DNA from: a bacterium
Lineage (GTDB): Bacteria; Verrucomicrobiota; Verrucomicrobiae; Limisphaerales; J093
Direction of reading: 5' to 3'
DNA: 6,267 nucleotides
Assembly: GCA_021839785.1 (NCBI GenBank)
Contig: JAKCAB010000403.1
Span: forward strand, 1-6,267
This document shows positions 4,956 through 6,267 of the stretch, one piece after another. Made by a program: the position numbers and the translations under genes. The notes beneath the pieces were generated by a model that was given only the letters and a program-made list of their open reading frames with translations, was not told the origin of the DNA and did no database searches. The stretch's first letter is position 1. Every line of letters begins with the position of its first letter.

Positions 4956-6267
4956 ATGAGAGAAGAGCTAGAAAGTCTGGTCTCGACAGGCAAGATCGAA
5001 CGCCGCCACGTGGATCCCTTGTTGACGTTGATCCAGTGCGGGTTCTGCGAGCACCGCGGGTGGGGATTCGGTCGCATCCGGCAAGTGGACCCGGTCTTTG
5101 GCCGGTTCACCATCGATTTCACGAACAAGCCGGGCCATTCGATGGACCTCGCCTTCGCGGCCGAACTGCTCAAGGCCATCCCGCGCGACCACATCCTCGC
5201 CCGCAAGGCGGAAGATCTCGCCGGGTTGCGCCAGATGGCCGCCCTGCACCACCTCGACGTCATCAAGCTGGTGCTGCGAAGCTTCGGTGGCAAGGCCACG
5301 GTGGACCAACTCCAGCGCGCGCTGGTGCCTGACGTCATCGCCACCGACTGGCGGAAATGGTGGGAAGCCGCGCGCCAGGAGATGAAACGCGACGGCCACT
5401 TCACGGTGCCGCTGAAAAAGACCGAACCGATCGTTTACCAGGAGGCCGAGGTCAGTCTGCAGGATCGCTTGATGACGGACTTTCGCGCCGCCCGTGGCCT
5501 GAAAGCCCGGCTGGTCATCGCCGGCGAGTTGCTGAAATCCATCGCCGACCTGACCGACGCCAAGGCGACGGCGACCGAGGCGATCGCCACGCTGAATTCC
5601 GAGATCGCCAGCCATCAGCGCACCATGCCCGCGCTGGCGCTCGAAGCGATCTTCATGCGCGACGACTTGCGCCAGGCCGTCGGGGCGGACGCCCCGGCGG
5701 AAGGCGAAATGGCCGCCACCGCGATCTGGGCTCAAGTGAGCGACGCGGGCGAGGTGTTGGAACAGGTTTCCGGACCGAAGCACAAACGCGCGCTCCAATC
5801 GTTCCGCGACGCCAACCCCTTAGGCTGGCATGGGGCGTTGCTGCAAGGGCTCAACTCCCTCAGCGCCAAGCTCTGCGCGGAATGCGCAAGCCTCCTCATC
5901 GAAGGCGACCATTGGCTGGCGCTGAAGGACCGGGTGCTGCGGCTCGTCAGTCAGCACGCGGCCAGCAGCGAACTGCTGTACTGGCTGGCCAAGGAGCGCA
6001 GCACCGACCAGTTCGCGGACATTCTCGGGCCGGAGGTTTTCCGCGCCATGCTGAGCGCCATCGAGCGGGACCAGTTCAACGAGCGCAAAAAGCACCAGCT
6101 TCGCGACTACATCATGGACGACTCCGTGCTCTTGGTGGAGTTGATCGAGTCGGCGGACATCGAAGTCATCAAAGACCTGACGCGCGCCCTCCAGCTTTCG
6201 CCGAGCTTCGATGACATGGACAAGCGCTCCTTGCTGGCGCGCATCGTGAAGCATTTCCCGTCGGTGC
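4956..6267 (+). CDS. greA: Long GreA/GreB-family transcription elongation factor, PVC type (partial, 3' end missing)
   Basis: An uninterrupted frame runs from ATG 4956 to the window edge (437 complete codons plus one base) with no stop. An in-frame TAA at 4947-4949 fixes the start. The N-terminal region resembles the long N-terminal part of chlamydial GreA (about 715 residues): a GWGFGRI motif (35-41), then IDFTNKPGHSMDLAFA (53-68), RDHILARKAEDL (77-88), VIKLVLRSFGGKAT (102-115) and the tryptophan-rich DWRKWWEAAR (131-140), followed by LKKTEP and a helix-rich stretch to residue 437. The chlamydial protein has roughly another 90 residues before GWG that are absent here. In that family a Gre coiled coil and FKBP-like domain close the protein and rescue backtracked RNA polymerase through cleavage of the nascent transcript; that part would lie beyond the window and cannot be verified. 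The region after residue 160 is helical, TPR-like in feel, without clear repeats. No membrane or signal segment is seen. If the C-terminal Gre domain is missing downstream, it would be a GreA-N-only scaffold protein instead. Confidence 0.82.
   Translation, partial: MREELESLVSTGKIERRHVDPLLTLIQCGFCEHRGWGFGRIRQVDPVFGRFTIDFTNKPGHSMDLAFAAELLKAIPRDHILARKAEDLAGLRQMAALHHLDVIKLVLRSFGGKATVDQLQRALVPDVIATDWRKWWEAARQEMKRDGHFTVPLKKTEPIVYQEAEVSLQDRLMTDFRAARGLKARLVIAGELLKSIADLTDAKATATEAIATLNSEIASHQRTMPALALEAIFMRDDLRQAVGADAPAEGEMAATAIWAQVSDAGEVLEQVSGPKHKRALQSFRDANPLGWHGALLQGLNSLSAKLCAECASLLIEGDHWLALKDRVLRLVSQHAASSELLYWLAKERSTDQFADILGPEVFRAMLSAIERDQFNERKKHQLRDYIMDDSVLLVELIESADIEVIKDLTRALQLSPSFDDMDKRSLLARIVKHFPSV

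Noticed and set aside
3592..4959. A 455-codon plus-strand frame antisense to rsmB
   Set aside because: There are no domain features, and the opposite strand has every RsmB motif.
4968..5798. Minus-strand frames (and the plus-strand frame 5357-6214) within the GreA-like gene
   Set aside because: They are shadows of the open frame starting at 4956, which has no stop inside the window and recognisable motifs.
1..6267. CRISPR array, transposase or defence cassette
   Set aside because: No regularly spaced repeat-spacer units, transposase motifs or terminal inverted repeats were found on reading either strand. All sizeable genes have ordinary assignments.

Overview
The window is GC-rich and densely coding. 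It carries four protein genes and one tRNA gene. The best taxonomic guess is a Verrucomicrobiota bacterium or another PVC-superphylum member. The main reason is the gene running off the right edge. It resembles the unusually long, chlamydial-type GreA, in which a large helical region with GWG and KWW motifs precedes the Gre domain. A secreted GH172 (DUF2961) enzyme and a GT81-like glycosyltransferase fit such a host. The assignment is inferred from protein character, not from a marker-gene search.

Layout, left to right. Positions 1-171 are a non-coding leader. Positions 172-1383 (+) encode a 403-residue GT-A glycosyltransferase of the glucosyl-3-phosphoglycerate synthase type. Positions 1512-1588 (+) are a complete tRNA-Arg(UCG) with encoded CCA. 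Positions 1589-1879 hold no recognisable gene. This gap starts with an AT-rich patch, followed by three tandem copies of a 10-bp motif, and looks like a possible integration scar or attachment region beside the tRNA. Positions 1880-3502 (-) encode an exported GH172-type glycoside hydrolase. Positions 3631-4908 (-) encode RsmB, the 16S rRNA m5C967 methyltransferase, with a GTG start. After a 47-bp divergent spacer, positions 4956-6267 (+) encode the first 437 residues of the long GreA-like protein, which is still open at the window edge.

Functionally this is mostly a housekeeping neighbourhood: rRNA modification, transcription elongation and a tRNA. Two carbohydrate-active genes are set among these, one probably cytoplasmic (compatible-solute or glycoside synthesis) and one exported (degradation of fructose- or arabinose-containing glycans). 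No coherent multi-gene defence or mobile system is visible. The most notable points are the PVC-style GreA, the tRNA-flanking repeats and the two-part GH172 protein. Many long overlapping open frames occur on the opposite strands; they are composition artefacts of high-GC coding DNA.
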